Source: Streptomyces sp. CBMA291 (lineage in GTDB: Bacteria; Actinomycetota; Actinomycetes; Streptomycetales; Streptomycetaceae). Taken from it: a stretch of 64,000 nucleotides of DNA. Positions 34,637 to 45,370 of this stretch are shown here, piece by piece. The DNA is taken from positions 22,726-86,725 of the forward strand of contig NZ_MSJP01000047.1 in NCBI RefSeq assembly GCF_014596525.1, read 5' to 3'. A model generated the notes under the pieces. It was not told where the DNA came from and did no database searches. It saw nothing but the letters and a program-made list of their open reading frames with translations. A program made the position numbers and the translations under genes. Each line of letters starts with the position of its first letter. The stretch's first letter is position 1.

Positions 34637-35059
34637 ATGCTGCGTCGCCTCGCCCTCGTCTCCCTCGCCACCGCCGCCGCCGGTTCCACCGGGATCGGGC
34701 CGCTGCCCCTGTCGCTCTTCCCCGCGCCCGACGCGCTGACCGTGACCATTTCCGAGAGCCGCAACCCCGCCGCCGACGGCACCTACGAGCTGACCTGTGA
34801 CGGGCGGCCCGGGGGGAACCACCCGGCGCGGGAGCACGCTTGTGCGCGGCTCGCACGACTCGCCGAGAGGGAAACGGACCCGTTCGCGCCCGTGCCCGCC
34901 GGCCGGATCTGCGCCCAGGTGTACGGCGGTCCCGCGCTCGCCCACGTCACGGGCACCTGGCTGGGCCATCCGGTGGACGCCAGGTTCTCCCGTGTCAACG
35001 GCTGCGAGATCGCCCGCTGGGAGAACATGGAGCCCGTCCTTCCACTCGTCAGGGTGTGA
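34637..35059 (+). CDS. Streptomyces subtilisin inhibitor (SSI) family protein with unusual reactive site
   Basis: 140 residues, ATG with CTGGAGATCTC upstream. Short signal peptide (LALVSLATAAAGSTG). The SSI fold has four Cys: C-x14-C (CDGRPGG...EHAC) and C-x30-C, TLTC-type strand YELTCDGRPGGNHP and CEIARWENM. In SSI the reactive site is CPMVYDPV; here it is CAQVYGGP, so P1 is Gln instead of Met/Lys/Arg and the loop is one residue longer. It is a secreted serine-protease inhibitor by family; altered specificity or lost inhibition is possible. Confidence 0.88.
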   Translation: MLRRLALVSLATAAAGSTGIGPLPLSLFPAPDALTVTISESRNPAADGTYELTCDGRPGGNHPAREHACARLARLAERETDPFAPVPAGRICAQVYGGPALAHVTGTWLGHPVDARFSRVNGCEIARWENMEPVLPLVRV

Positions 35060-35216
35060 ACGGCGCACATGAGGCCATCCGGGGGGCCGAGACAGGGGAT
35101 CCGCCCCCGGGCTCCCTTAGACTCCCCTCAGTGACAGGCTGCGGCCCGAGGGGCAAGATGGGGCCGGCCGGCCGATCGGCAAGCACGTAGCAGTGCGTCA
35201 GGGAGGAAGCGTCGTC

Positions 35217-38200
35217 GTGAGCAGCAGGCCATCCCGGGGCGCTGCTCGCCTCGCAGCCATACTCGACGCCCTCCCCGACGGCCTGGTGCTCGTCAACTGC
35301 AACGGCACGGTCGTCAACGCCAACACCATCGCCCTCGGCATGTTCGAGACCCCGGGCACCGCGCTCGTCGGGCGCGGGCTGCTCGATCTGCTGCCCTCCT
35401 TCGACTCGCGTCTCATCCCCGGCTCCATGCGCCGCCCCGAGAACACCGACGAACTCGGCCGCACCAAGCCGACCCGGATGATGGCCCGCCGTACCGACGG
35501 CAGCGAGTTCCCCGTCGAGGTCACCAGTGCCAGCCTGGAGGACGGCCGCGAGGCCTACGCCTCCTCCGGCGGCTACACCGGCGACGAACTGCTCATGCTG
35601 GTCGTCCGCGACCTCACCGGCACCCTCGACACCGAGGCCGAACTCGCCCGTTCCCAGCGGCAGACCGAGATGATCCTGCGGGCCGCCGCCGAAGGGGTCG
35701 TCGGCACCGACACCGACGGCCGGGTCGTCCTGGTCAACCCCGCCGCCGCGCAGATCCTCGGCTACCGCGCCGGTGAACTGGGCGGTCAGGAGCTGCACCC
35801 GCTGATCCTCGCCAAGCGGGCCGACGGCGAGGACTTCCCGTACGAGGAGTCCCCGCTCGCCGACACCCTCAAGTCCGGGCGCAAGCACCGCGTCCGGGGG
35901 CAGGTCCTGTGGGCGAAGAAGGGCGAGCGGGTCCCGGTCGACCTGACGACCGCTCCGGTGCGCGACGGCGACCAGCTCGTCGGCGCCGTCATGACCTTCA
36001 CCGACCGCAGGCCGTACGAGCAGCTGATCGAGGAGCACGCCGCCGAGCTGGCCGACCGCGCCGAGCGCGCCGCCGCCGAACGCGAGGCGCAGCAGGAGCG
36101 GTACGCCTCCCTCGCGGCCCGGCACGAGCAGCTCACCGCCGTCCTCGCGCACTCGCTGCGCGGCCCCCTCGACGAGCTGCGCACCCAGCTCGGCACCCTC
36201 GCCGACGACGACGCCGGGCAGCTCTGGCCCGAGGCCAACCAGGTCCTGCACCATCTGGCCGCCGGTTACGCCCGGATGACCACGCTCGTCGACAACGTCC
36301 TCGGCTACCAGCGCCTCGACGAGGGCGAGGAGAAGCTGGACAAGCACGTCGCCCTCCTCGACGGGATCGTCACCGCGGGCATCGAAGGGGCCGTCGAGCT
36401 GATCGGTCCCGGTCGGGCCCAGTTCGCCGTGCACGCGCCGCCGATCGAGGCCGAGGTGGACGCCGTACGCCTCGCGACGGCCCTCGCCCACCTCGTCGCG
36501 GACGTCGCCGGGGTGGACACCACCGGCCGCAGCCGCAGCGCCGCGCCCGCCGACTCCACCATCGTCGTCGCCGCCGCGCAGCGCGGTGACGTCGTCCGTG
36601 TCGAGGTCCGCGGCCCGTACACCGGCGGCGACCCCGTCCACGGACCCGTCGTCCGCGGCATCGTGGCCGCCCACGGCGGTGTCGTGCAGACCCACGAGGT
36701 GCCGGGAACGAGCGGCGGCGCGTACGTCCTCGAAGTACCCCTCGGCGCGGGCCGGGGCACGATCACGGATCCGCCCGGGGAATCCGACACGGCTGACGAC
36801 GTGACCGGGGACGCGGGCTCCGCCGGTACGGGGGCGGGCTCGGGGGCGAGTTCCGGCTCCGGCTCCGGTTCCGGTACGGCGGTGGGCTCGGGTGCGGCTG
36901 TCGGCGCGGGCCCGGGTGCGGGCTCACGTGCCGGTGCGGCTGTCGGCGGCGGGGGCCGGCCCCTCGCGCTGGGGAGCGGTTCCGGGGCAGGGAACGGTCC
37001 GGTGCCGGGCAACGGTTCCGTGCCGGGTGGCCGTCCCGCGCCGGTTGCCGGTCGGCTCCCGGGTGGCCGTCCCGCGCCGGGTGACGGCCCCGTCCCGGTT
37101 GACGGTCTCGTCCCCGGAGCGGCCCGTGAAGCCCTCGCGCTGCCCGCGCAGGCCTCCCCCCAGCTGCCCCCGGCGTCCCCGATGGCTCCCGTGGCCCCGA
37201 TGACCCCCGTAGCTCCCGTGGCCCAGACGTCCCCGGTCTCCCCGCAGCTCCCTTCGGCTCCCCCTGGTCTGCCCTCCCCGGCGGGCCCGGTGCTCCCGGG
37301 AGGCCCTGCGGTCCCGCCCGTAACACCTGTGTCGCCTACGACGCCGGTAGCGCCGGTAGCGTCCGGCCAGGCTGGCCCCGTCGGCCCCGTCGGCCCCGGT
37401 GGCACTTCCGACGCCTCAGATCCCTCCAGCCCCGCCCATCACTCCGCCCTCGCGTCCGGTGCGCTCGCCGTCGGTGGTGCCGAGGCCTCCGGTGGGGGGC
37501 GGCGGCGGGCCCGTCGTGGTTCCACCGATGCCTTCCTCGAAAGTCCGGTCGGGGCCGAGGGCGCCGAGCCCAGCGGTCGTCGCCGGGGCCGTACGGAGGA
37601 AGCCGCCGGGGCCGTCGAACCGGGTCCGGCCGGGTCCGGTCCGGCCGGGGCGGGCGCCGACTTCCCCGCCGGGCCTCCCGTGCCCGTCGGTCCGGGCGTC
37701 GAGCCCACCGGCCGCAGGCGCGGGCGGCCCGCCGAAGGTGCCGTGGTCACCGCCGCCGAAGGCGCGCAGGGCCGGGCCGCACTCGGTGCCGCCGTACCGC
37801 CTCAGGGTGTCGTCGCCGACCCCTCCGGGGCGCCCGTAGGGGCCTTCGTCGACCCGTCGGGGACTCCCGTAGGGGCGGCTCCCGTAGGGGCTCTCGCGCT
37901 GCCCGCCGTCGCCTCCGAACCCGTCGCCGAGGCGCAGCCGAGCGGGCGCCGTCGCCGTGCCCTCGCCGCCGCGCAGGAGCGGGCGGCCGCCGCCGAGGCC
38001 GGGCCCCGCACGCCGTTCGCGCTCGGCCCCGTGGACACCGACCGCCCCGAGCAGACCGCCATGCCCGGTGCTCCGGTCGGCGCCCCCGGTGGCCCGGTCG
38101 CCATGCCCGGTGGTCCCGTCACCGCCCCCGGCGCACCGGTCGCCACTCCGGCCACCCCAGGCCTCTCCACCCCCTCCTCCCCCGCCTTCGCCGGGCCGTT

Positions 38201-39509
38201 GCCGGTCTCCGACGAGGGGCGACACGAGACCGTACGGGGTGTCCCCGGCGCGGATCACACGCCCCCTCAGCCCCACCCGCAGGAGGCCGGGCCGACCGGG
38301 CGTCGGCGGGCCGTGGCGCCGGAGCCGTATCCGCAGCCCGTGGCCCCGGCCGCGCCCCTGCCCGAACCGCGGACCGTCACCGGGAACGGCACCGGATCCG
38401 TACCGCTGCCTCCCGAGCTGCCGATGCCGAACGACCCGTCCCACGGGCGGGAGTTCAGCGTCCGGACCCTGGGGCAGGGCGTGCCCGTGCCCCCCGTCGG
38501 GCCCGTGTCCGCTCCTCCCGCGCCCGCCAACGGTTCGGGGCGGCGGCGGAAGCTGGCCACCCCGCCCGAGATCGACCCGCCGGTCCCCGCGGCCCTGCCC
38601 GGCGCCGGCGAGGCCCGGCCCCACCCGCAGGGGCCCGCGCAGGCACCCGCCCTCTCCGAGGGGCGCGCCTACGCCATAGGGGCGCCCGCCGAGGGGTCCG
38701 CCGAGGGTCCCGAGCCGCTCGACGGGCCCGGGGGCGCCGTCGAGGTCGCCAACCGGCCCGCGCCGCGCCCGGTCGACGACGAACTGCCCCCCGAGCCGCT
38801 GGACAACCCGCGCAGGCTGCTCGTCTGGCCCGCGCCCGACGTCTCCACCCAGCAGGCGCTGAGCGACCGGGGCTACCGGCCGGTGATCGTGCACTCCCGC
38901 GAGGAGGTCGACGCGCAGATCGCCGCCTTCCCCGCCGCGCTCTTCGTCGACCCGCTGACCGGGCCCATCACCCGTACGGCGCTCCAGTCCCTGCGGCAGG
39001 CGGCCGTCGCCGCCGAGGTGCCGGTGCTGCTCGCCGCCGGGCTCGGGCAGGCGACGCGGGAGGCCGCGTACGGTGCCGATCCCGCCGTCCTGCTCAAGGC
39101 GCTCGCGCCCCGGGACAGTGAGCAGCACCCGTCCCGTGTCCTGCTGATCGAGGAGAACGAGGCCATCTCGGAGGCGCTCGCGGCCACTCTGGAGCGGCGC
39201 GGGATGCAGGTGGCGCGGGCCGCGGCGGACACCGAGGCGGTCACGCTCGCGACCCAGACCCGGCCGAACCTGGTGGTGATGGACCTGATGCAGGTGCGTC
39301 GCCGCCGGGCCGGGATCATCGACTGGCTGCGGGCGAACGGGCAGCTCAACCGCACCCCGCTCGTCGTCTACACCTCCGCCGACCTCTCCGGCGAGGAACT
39401 GCCGAAGCTGGCCTCCGGCGAGACCGTCCTGTTCCTCGCGGAGCGTTCGAACAGCGCCGAGGTACAGGCCAGGATCGTGGACCTGCTGGCGAAGATCGGC
39501 ACCAACTGA
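35217..39509 (+). CDS. Giant PAS/degenerate hybrid kinase protein with disordered GRRR-repeat linker
   Basis: 1430 residues from GTG at 35217, with GGGAGGAAGC correctly spaced. Two PAS domains (AAILDALPDGLVLVNCNGTV; AAAEGVVGTDTDGRVVLVNP). A coiled coil (AAELADRAERAAAEREAQQE) and a DHp-like segment AVLAHSLRGPLDELRTQL follow. The ATPase-like region (LATALAHLVADVAG, GIVAAHGGVV) lacks the N-box Asn and DxGxG. Then about 650 residues of Pro/Gly/Ala disorder with repeated [ST]GRRR motifs, and two receiver-like domains (LLVWPAPDVSTQQAL; VLLIEENEAISEAL). The second keeps Asp (VVMDLM) but lacks the Lys. It is conserved in Streptomyces. Likely a signalling scaffold, not an active kinase (inference). 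Confidence 0.8.
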   Translation: MSSRPSRGAARLAAILDALPDGLVLVNCNGTVVNANTIALGMFETPGTALVGRGLLDLLPSFDSRLIPGSMRRPENTDELGRTKPTRMMARRTDGSEFPVEVTSASLEDGREAYASSGGYTGDELLMLVVRDLTGTLDTEAELARSQRQTEMILRAAAEGVVGTDTDGRVVLVNPAAAQILGYRAGELGGQELHPLILAKRADGEDFPYEESPLADTLKSGRKHRVRGQVLWAKKGERVPVDLTTAPVRDGDQLVGAVMTFTDRRPYEQLIEEHAAELADRAERAAAEREAQQERYASLAARHEQLTAVLAHSLRGPLDELRTQLGTLADDDAGQLWPEANQVLHHLAAGYARMTTLVDNVLGYQRLDEGEEKLDKHVALLDGIVTAGIEGAVELIGPGRAQFAVHAPPIEAEVDAVRLATALAHLVADVAGVDTTGRSRSAAPADSTIVVAAAQRGDVVRVEVRGPYTGGDPVHGPVVRGIVAAHGGVVQTHEVPGTSGGAYVLEVPLGAGRGTITDPPGESDTADDVTGDAGSAGTGAGSGASSGSGSGSGTAVGSGAAVGAGPGAGSRAGAAVGGGGRPLALGSGSGAGNGPVPGNGSVPGGRPAPVAGRLPGGRPAPGDGPVPVDGLVPGAAREALALPAQASPQLPPASPMAPVAPMTPVAPVAQTSPVSPQLPSAPPGLPSPAGPVLPGGPAVPPVTPVSPTTPVAPVASGQAGPVGPVGPGGTSDASDPSSPAHHSALASGALAVGGAEASGGGRRRARRGSTDAFLESPVGAEGAEPSGRRRGRTEEAAGAVEPGPAGSGPAGAGADFPAGPPVPVGPGVEPTGRRRGRPAEGAVVTAAEGAQGRAALGAAVPPQGVVADPSGAPVGAFVDPSGTPVGAAPVGALALPAVASEPVAEAQPSGRRRRALAAAQERAAAAEAGPRTPFALGPVDTDRPEQTAMPGAPVGAPGGPVAMPGGPVTAPGAPVATPATPGLSTPSSPAFAGPLPVSDEGRHETVRGVPGADHTPPQPHPQEAGPTGRRRAVAPEPYPQPVAPAAPLPEPRTVTGNGTGSVPLPPELPMPNDPSHGREFSVRTLGQGVPVPPVGPVSAPPAPANGSGRRRKLATPPEIDPPVPAALPGAGEARPHPQGPAQAPALSEGRAYAIGAPAEGSAEGPEPLDGPGGAVEVANRPAPRPVDDELPPEPLDNPRRLLVWPAPDVSTQQALSDRGYRPVIVHSREEVDAQIAAFPAALFVDPLTGPITRTALQSLRQAAVAAEVPVLLAAGLGQATREAAYGADPAVLLKALAPRDSEQHPSRVLLIEENEAISEALAATLERRGMQVARAAADTEAVTLATQTRPNLVVMDLMQVRRRRAGIIDWLRANGQLNRTPLVVYTSADLSGEELPKLASGETVLFLAERSNSAEVQARIVDLLAKIGTN

Positions 39510-39525
39510 CCCGGCGAGCGAAGAG

Positions 39526-39564
39526 GCGGGGCGGGCTTCACCGACCGAAGCCCGCCCCGCTTTC
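39526..39564 (+). terminator. Terminator after the PAS protein gene
   Basis: GCGGGGCGGGCTTC / GAAGCCCGCCCCGC perfect 14-bp stem followed by TTT. Confidence 0.85.
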
Positions 39565-39619
39565 CCGTGGCTGAACTTGGCGCCACCGTGGGCCGGTTCG
39601 TTCCGCGTCGGCCGGGGCC

Positions 39620-39985
39620 CGGGGCGGTCCCTTACGGGTCGGGGCCGTACGGGGCGGGGCCGTACGGAGGCCGGGCCGTACGGAGGCCGGGCCGGGGGCC
39701 TCAGGGGTTCTGGCCGGGTTCGGAACGGGTTCAGGCCGGGGTTCAGGCCGGGGTTCGGACCCCGGATCGCTCCCGTACGGGTCCCGGTGCGGCTCGGCGC
39801 CGTGTTCGGTCCTGTGCGGCTCGGTCCCGTAGGGGTCCTGCCCGTGCGGGGCCCGGTCCCGTAGGGGTCCCTGCCCGTAGGGGATCTGGCCAGGGACCCG
39901 GCCCGTAAGGGACCCGGCCAGGGGCTCGTCCCGTAAGGGAACCCGGCCCCGGGCAAAGCCCCGGCCCTGCGCCCGTAGGGGGCTC
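39620..39985. repeat. Intergenic field of GTACGG / CCCGTAGGGG micro-repeats
   Basis: About 365 bases built of GGGGCCGTACGG, GGTTCAGGCCGG, CCCGTAGGGGTCC and CCCGTAAGGGACC units between convergent genes. No gene is credible here. Confidence 0.8.
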
Positions 39986-39987
39986 CC

Positions 39988-41640
39988 CTACAGCTCCGTC
40001 ACATCCAGCTCGCCGTCCGCGTACCGCTTGCGGATGACCTTCTTGTCGAACTTGCCCACGCTGGTCTTCGGCACCGCCGGAACGATCGCCCAGCGCTCCG
40101 GGAGCTGCCACTTGGCGATGCCGCCCTCGGTGGCGAGGAAGGCCCGCAGCGTCTCGTAGTCGGCGCTCGCGCCCTCCTTCAGGACGACGGTCGCAAGCGG
40201 GCGTTCGCCCCACTTCTCGTCCGGGACGGCGACGACCGCCGCCTCGGCCACCGCCGGGTGGGCCATGAGGGCGTTCTCCAGTTCGACGCTGGAGATCCAC
40301 TCTCCGCCGGACTTGATGACGTCCTTGGCCCGGTCGGTCAGGGTGAGGAAGCCGTCGGGGCTGATCACGCCGACGTCGCCGGTCTTGAGCCAGCCGTCCT
40401 CGCTGAACTTGTCCTCGGGGCGGAGCGGTTCGCCGTCGACGCCGCTGTAGTACGCGCCCGCGATCCAGGTGCCGCGCACTTCCAGCTCGCCTGCCGACTC
40501 GCCGTCCCAGGGCAGGTGGTCGCCGCCGGGGCCGACGAGCCGCGCCTCGACACCGGCCGGAAAACGCCCCTGGGTGACCCGGTAGGGCCACTCCTCCTCG
40601 GTGGTCAGCCCGGCCGGAGGGTGCGCCATCGTGCCGAGCGGGGAGGTCTCCGTCATGCCCCAGGCGTGGCAGAGGCGGACGCCGAGCCGGTCGTACGCCT
40701 CCATGAGGGAGGGCGGACAGGCCGCGCCGCCGATGGTGACCTGGGCCATCGAGGAGAGGTCGCGGGGGTTCGCGGTGACCTCGGCGAGCAGCCCCTGCCA
40801 GATGGTGGGAACCGCCGCCGCGTGCGTCGGCCGCTCCCGCTCGATCATCTCGGCGAGCGGAGCGGGCTGGAGGAAACGATCCGGCATCAGCATGTTGATA
40901 CCGGTCATGAAGGTCGCGTGGGGCAGCCCCCAGGCGTTCACGTGGAATTGCGGGACCACCACCAAGGTCGTGTCCTGGTCGGTGAGGCCCATCGACTCGG
41001 CCATGTTCACCTGCATGGAGTGCAGATAGATCGAGCGGTGGGAGTAGACGACGCCCTTGGGGTCGCCGGTGGTGCCGGAGGTGTAGCAGAGGGCGGCGGC
41101 GGTGCGCTCGTCCAGATCCGGCCAGGCGTACGTGGTGGCGCGGCCCGCGATCAGCTCCTCGTACTCGTGCACCCTCGGCGCGACTCCGGCGAGGACGGAC
41201 CGGTCGCCGGGACCCGTGACCACGACGTGCTCGACGGTCGGCAGGTGCGGGAGCAGCGGGGCGAGGAGGGGCAGCAGCGAACCGTTGACGAGCACCACCC
41301 GGTCGGCCGCGTGGTTGACGATCCACGCCAGCTGCTCGGGGGGCAGCCGGAGGTTCAGGGTGTGCAGGACCGCGCCCATGGAGGGAATCGCGAAGTACGC
41401 CTCGACATGCTCGGCGTTGTTCCACATGAGGGTCGCGACCCGCTGGTCGCCGGTGATCCCGAGTTCGTCGCGCAGGGCGTTCGCGAGCCGGGCGGCGCGG
41501 TCGCCGATCTCGGCGAAGGTACGGCGCTGCGGCTCGGGCTCTCCGGTCCAGGTGGTGACCGTCGAACGGCTGTGGACCCGTCGGCCGTGTTCCAGGATCC
41601 GGCTGACGTTGAGCTGTACGTCCTGCATGGTGCTGTACAC
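39988..41640 (-). CDS. Long-chain fatty-acid--CoA ligase / acyl-CoA synthetase
   Basis: 550 residues from GTG at 41640 ([19 protein letters not shown]), which has GGGAGG 9 bases upstream; ATG at 41628 is further from it. ANL superfamily: ATP motif [20 protein letters not shown]5-like [21 protein letters not shown]8 hinge [20 protein letters not shown] and catalytic Lys in [19 protein letters not shown]. It activates fatty acids to acyl-CoA through an acyl-adenylate; chain-length preference is not visible. Confidence 0.93.
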   Translation of the reverse strand: MYSTMQDVQLNVSRILEHGRRVHSRSTVTTWTGEPEPQRRTFAEIGDRAARLANALRDELGITGDQRVATLMWNNAEHVEAYFAIPSMGAVLHTLNLRLPPEQLAWIVNHAADRVVLVNGSLLPLLAPLLPHLPTVEHVVVTGPGDRSVLAGVAPRVHEYEELIAGRATTYAWPDLDERTAAALCYTSGTTGDPKGVVYSHRSIYLHSMQVNMAESMGLTDQDTTLVVVPQFHVNAWGLPHATFMTGINMLMPDRFLQPAPLAEMIERERPTHAAAVPTIWQGLLAEVTANPRDLSSMAQVTIGGAACPPSLMEAYDRLGVRLCHAWGMTETSPLGTMAHPPAGLTTEEEWPYRVTQGRFPAGVEARLVGPGGDHLPWDGESAGELEVRGTWIAGAYYSGVDGEPLRPEDKFSEDGWLKTGDVGVISPDGFLTLTDRAKDVIKSGGEWISSVELENALMAHPAVAEAAVVAVPDEKWGERPLATVVLKEGASADYETLRAFLATEGGIAKWQLPERWAIVPAVPKTSVGKFDKKVIRKRYADGELDVTEL

Positions 41641-41792
41641 GGGGGCGTCCTCCCGGGGGGTGCTACGCGGCAGTAGGGGGGTGTGGAGATTCTGCGCACG
41701 TACCAAGCGGTATGTCACTACCTGGGGCCACGGAAATCGCCAGTGATTACTGGCAGAAGCGAGGGACCGTCCCGGGAAAGGGCCCCCGGGGC

Positions 41793-42338
41793 CTACCGTA
41801 CGGGTGTCAGCTCGGGGTCCTCCCGGAGCTTGCCGAGCGCACGCGAGACGGCACTCTTGACCGTCCCGACGGAGACTCCGAGCACCTCGGCCGTCTGCGC
41901 CTCGCTCAGGTCCTCGTAGTACCTGAGGACTACCATCTGCCGCTGCCGCTCGGGGAGCTTCAGGACCGCGCGCCACATCGCGTCGTGCAGGACCTGCCGC
42001 TCGGCCGGGTCCGGCTCGGGCAGTCCTGCGGGCTCGGGCAGCTCCTCGCAGACGAACTCGTCCACCTTGCGCTTGCGCCACTGCGAGGTGCGCGTGTTCA
42101 GCAGCGCCCGGCGTACGTAGCCGTCCAGGGCTCGGTGGTCCTCGATGCGCTCCCAGGCGACGAAGGTCTTCGCGAGGGCCGTCTGGAGCAGGTCCTCGGC
42201 GTCACAGGGGTTGGCCGTCAGGGAGCGCGCGGTGCGCAGCAGCACGGGCCCGCGCGCCCGCACGTACGAGGAGAAGGTCGGGTACGACGCGTGCTGCGAG
42301 GCACCGGTGCAGACGGGGCCAGAGGGTGGCGGAGTCAT
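41793..42338 (-). CDS. SigE-family ECF RNA polymerase sigma factor
   Basis: 181 residues. Region 2: TARSLTANPCDAEDLLQTAL and TFVAWERIEDHRALDGYVRR; region 4: LPERQRQMVVLRYYEDLSEA with HTH AEVLGVSVGTVKSAVSRALG. The SigE-family subtype (the common actinobacterial group with WRKRKVDE between regions) is often encoded alone. No anti-sigma gene is adjacent. Confidence 0.9.
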   Translation of the reverse strand: MTPPPSGPVCTGASQHASYPTFSSYVRARGPVLLRTARSLTANPCDAEDLLQTALAKTFVAWERIEDHRALDGYVRRALLNTRTSQWRKRKVDEFVCEELPEPAGLPEPDPAERQVLHDAMWRAVLKLPERQRQMVVLRYYEDLSEAQTAEVLGVSVGTVKSAVSRALGKLREDPELTPVR

Positions 42339-42475
42339 GGCTCCACGCTAGGAGGGGAGGGGTGTCCGGCGGATCGGCCCCAGGTCCCGAACCGCCGTCC
42401 GCCTCAGGTTGTAGGGGTGCGGATGGCTCCACCTCCTCTGGGTGGAGACCGTCCGGGACCACCTAGGGGTCCGCC

Positions 42476-43657
42476 CTACGGGGTGACGCGGGCGACCGGG
42501 GCGTCCACCGCGTTCCGGTCGACGAGGAGGCGGTGGCCGCCGTACGTCTCCGCGACGTTCCCCGCGTACTGGTGGATCCGCGCGTGCGGCGTCCACGCGT
42601 GGGGGTCGAGCGCGCTCTCCGTGTAGAGCGCGGGCCGGCCCTCCCAGCGCGCGAACCACATCACCTCCGGCAGGTCCGCCGTGCCCATCCGCCGCTGTGC
42701 CTCGATGTCCCGCACCCCCGTGTCGGCGCTGCTGTAGAAGCCGGGCACATGGCCGAGCCGCCGCACCTCCCGGTTCCAGGCGCGGACGAACGCGAGGGTC
42801 GTCGCGGAGCAGCGCGTGTCGTCCGGCCGGTACGCCTCGATGTCCAGGTACAGCGGGCTGCCCGCGTCCAGCCCCAGGGCCCGCGCGGCCCGTACCGCCT
42901 CGTCGGCCTCCTGGGTGCCCTGCCCCCAGGGGTCGTCCCCCAGGGCGAAGGGGCGTTTGGCCGGGGCGTTCACGCACGGCGCCTGGGAGCCGACGAAGAC
43001 GGGCAGCAGCCGCCATCCCATGCCGTGGACCTCGGCGACCCACGACCGGTTCAGCTCCCGCTGCGTGGGGCAGCCCCGCCCCCGGCCCCCGAAGTAGATC
43101 CCGACGGCCCCGTAGGGGGAGGCCCGCCAGGCCCTCATCTCGACGAGCGTGGGCGCCTCACAGGTGTCGAAGGCCTGCCCGGTGAAGGAGACGGGGGCGG
43201 GGTCGGAGACCGCCGCCTGCCGTACGCGTACGGCCGAGGCGGGGCCTGGAGCCGCGCCGGAGCCTGGAGCCGCGCCGGGGGCCGGGCCCGCCGCCCGCTC
43301 CGCCGGTACGGCCGCCGTCGCCCGAACCGGCGGCGGCCCCGCGAGCAGCCCCGCCCCCGCCAGGACGGTCACCAGGACGGCGGCGAGGGGCCATGCCCTA
43401 GGGGGCCATCCCCTGGGGGGCCAAGCCTTAGGGGGCCTTGCCCTGGGGTGCCTCGCCTTAGGGGGTGAGGGCGTACGGCCGGGGCGGGGACGGGCACCCT
43501 GGGTCCGGGTGGGGGCCGGGGGCCCGAAAGCCTTCCAGGTCCCAGAGGCTTTCGGGGTCCCAAGGGTGGCCGAAGTGCCAGGGGTCGCCGGGCCGTCGGC
43601 CGGGAGCCTCGGTTCCTGAGGGTGGGGGTCGTGCGGCGGAGGCGTATCGGTGCTCAT
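42476..43657 (-). CDS. Exported DUF1906 (glycoside-hydrolase-like) protein
   Basis: 393 residues from ATG at 43657 (MSTDTPPPHDPHPQ). A Pro-rich N-terminal cytoplasmic region with WPPRGWPPRAWP repeats (coded by CCCCTGGGGGGCC units) precedes one signal-anchor helix (LAAVLVTVLAGAGLLAG). The C-terminal TIM-barrel-like DUF1906 domain follows: FDTCEAPTLVEMRAW, VGIYFGGRGRGCPTQ, SPLYLDIEAYRPD, GHVPGFYSSADTG and RIHQYAGNVAETYGG. The family resembles GH25/peptidoglycan hydrolases; activity is not shown. Confidence 0.87.
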   Translation of the reverse strand: MSTDTPPPHDPHPQEPRLPADGPATPGTSATLGTPKASGTWKAFGPPAPTRTQGARPRPGRTPSPPKARHPRARPPKAWPPRGWPPRAWPLAAVLVTVLAGAGLLAGPPPVRATAAVPAERAAGPAPGAAPGSGAAPGPASAVRVRQAAVSDPAPVSFTGQAFDTCEAPTLVEMRAWRASPYGAVGIYFGGRGRGCPTQRELNRSWVAEVHGMGWRLLPVFVGSQAPCVNAPAKRPFALGDDPWGQGTQEADEAVRAARALGLDAGSPLYLDIEAYRPDDTRCSATTLAFVRAWNREVRRLGHVPGFYSSADTGVRDIEAQRRMGTADLPEVMWFARWEGRPALYTESALDPHAWTPHARIHQYAGNVAETYGGHRLLVDRNAVDAPVARVTP

Positions 43658-43709
43658 GGCGCGAGTGAAGGTCGGCCCGCGCCTGGCGGCCACCGCAGAG
43701 GCCCCCGCC

Positions 43710-44875
43710 TCAGCCGTCCGAGCCCAGGATCAACCCGGACGTGGGAACCCCCGTCCCCGCCGTCACCAGGCTCCGCGCCGCCCCCGGCACCTGGTTCACC
43801 GAGGTGCCGCGCAGCTGCCGTACCGCCTCCGCCACACCGTTCATCCCGTGCAGATACGCCTCGCCGAGCTGCCCGCCGTGCGTGTTCAGCGGCAGCGCGT
43901 CCGCCGCGACGAAGTCGGCCGCCTCGCCGGGACCGCAGAAGCCGAACTCCTCCAGCTGCATCAGGACGAACGGGGTGAAATGGTCGTAGAAGATGCCCAC
44001 GTCGATGTCGGCGGGGGCGAGCCCGGACGTGCGCCACAGCTGCCGGGCGACCACCGCCGACTCCGGCAGCCCGGTGAGGGCGCCCCGGTAGAAGCCGGTC
44101 ATCGCCTCCTGGCCGCGCCCCGCGCCCTGCGCCGCCGCCAGGATCACGGCGGGCGGCTGGGGCAGGTCCCGGGCGCGTTCGGCGGAGGTGACGACGAGCG
44201 CCTGGCCGCCGTCGGTCTCCTGGCAGCAGTCGAGGAGCCGCAGGGGTTCGACGATCCAGCGCGAGGCCGCGTGGTCGGCGAGGGTGATCGGTTTCCCGTG
44301 GAAGTACGCGGCGGGGTTGCGGGCGGCGTGCCGCCGGCCGGTGACGGCGACCTGCCCGAACGCCTCGGGGGTCAACCCGTAGGTGTGCAGATACCGCTGG
44401 GCGGCCATGGCGACCCAGGAGGCGGGGGTGAGCAACCCGTAGGGGAGCTGCCAGCCGAGCGCGACACCCTCGGCCGAGGGTTCGCGGCGCTGGACGCCGG
44501 AGCCGAAGCGGCGCCCGGAACGCTCGTTGAAGGCGCGGTAGCAGACGACGACCTCGGCGATCCCGGTGGCGACGGCGAGCGCGGCCTGCTGGACGGTGGC
44601 GCAGGCGGCCCCGCCCCCGTAGTGGACGCGGGAGAAGAAGGACAGCTCGCCGATGCCGGACGCCTGGGCGACGGTGATCTCGGGGCTGGTGTCCATGGTG
44701 AAGGTGACCAGACCGTCGACGTCGGCGGGGGTGAGCCCGGCGTCGGCGAGGGCGGCGCCGACCGCCTCGGCGGCGAGGGACAGCTCGCTGCGGCCCGAGT
44801 CCTTGGAGAACTCGGTCGCGCCGATGCCGACGACGGCCGCCCGCCCGCCGAGCCCGTCCCGGCGATGGAGGCTCA

Positions 44876-44876
<1 letters not shown>
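43710..44876 (-). CDS. Lipid-transfer protein / thiolase-fold protein (Ltp2-like)
   Basis: 388 residues. Thiolase-superfamily fold of the SCP-x/Ltp2 type: AAVVGIGATEFSKDSGRSEL, ADVDGLVTFTMDTSPEI, HYGGGAACATVQQAALAVA and C-terminal NTHGGQLGEAYLHGMNGVAE. The Cys of real thiolases is not in its usual VCSSG context. Ltp2-type proteins act as retro-aldolases with a DUF35 partner in steroid side-chain breakdown. The partner domain is present in this operon (46633-47784). It starts with TAATG overlap with the MaoC gene. Confidence 0.85.

Positions 44877-45370
<494 letters not shown>

Noticed and set aside
34012..34800. Open frames in the C-rich stretch before the SSI gene
   Set aside because: Pro/Arg/Ser-only composition, no ribosome binding site or conserved segment.
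37416..39956. 846-residue open frame on the - strand
   Set aside because: Antisense to the low-complexity linker of the PAS protein, running through a terminator and a repeat field; no domain.
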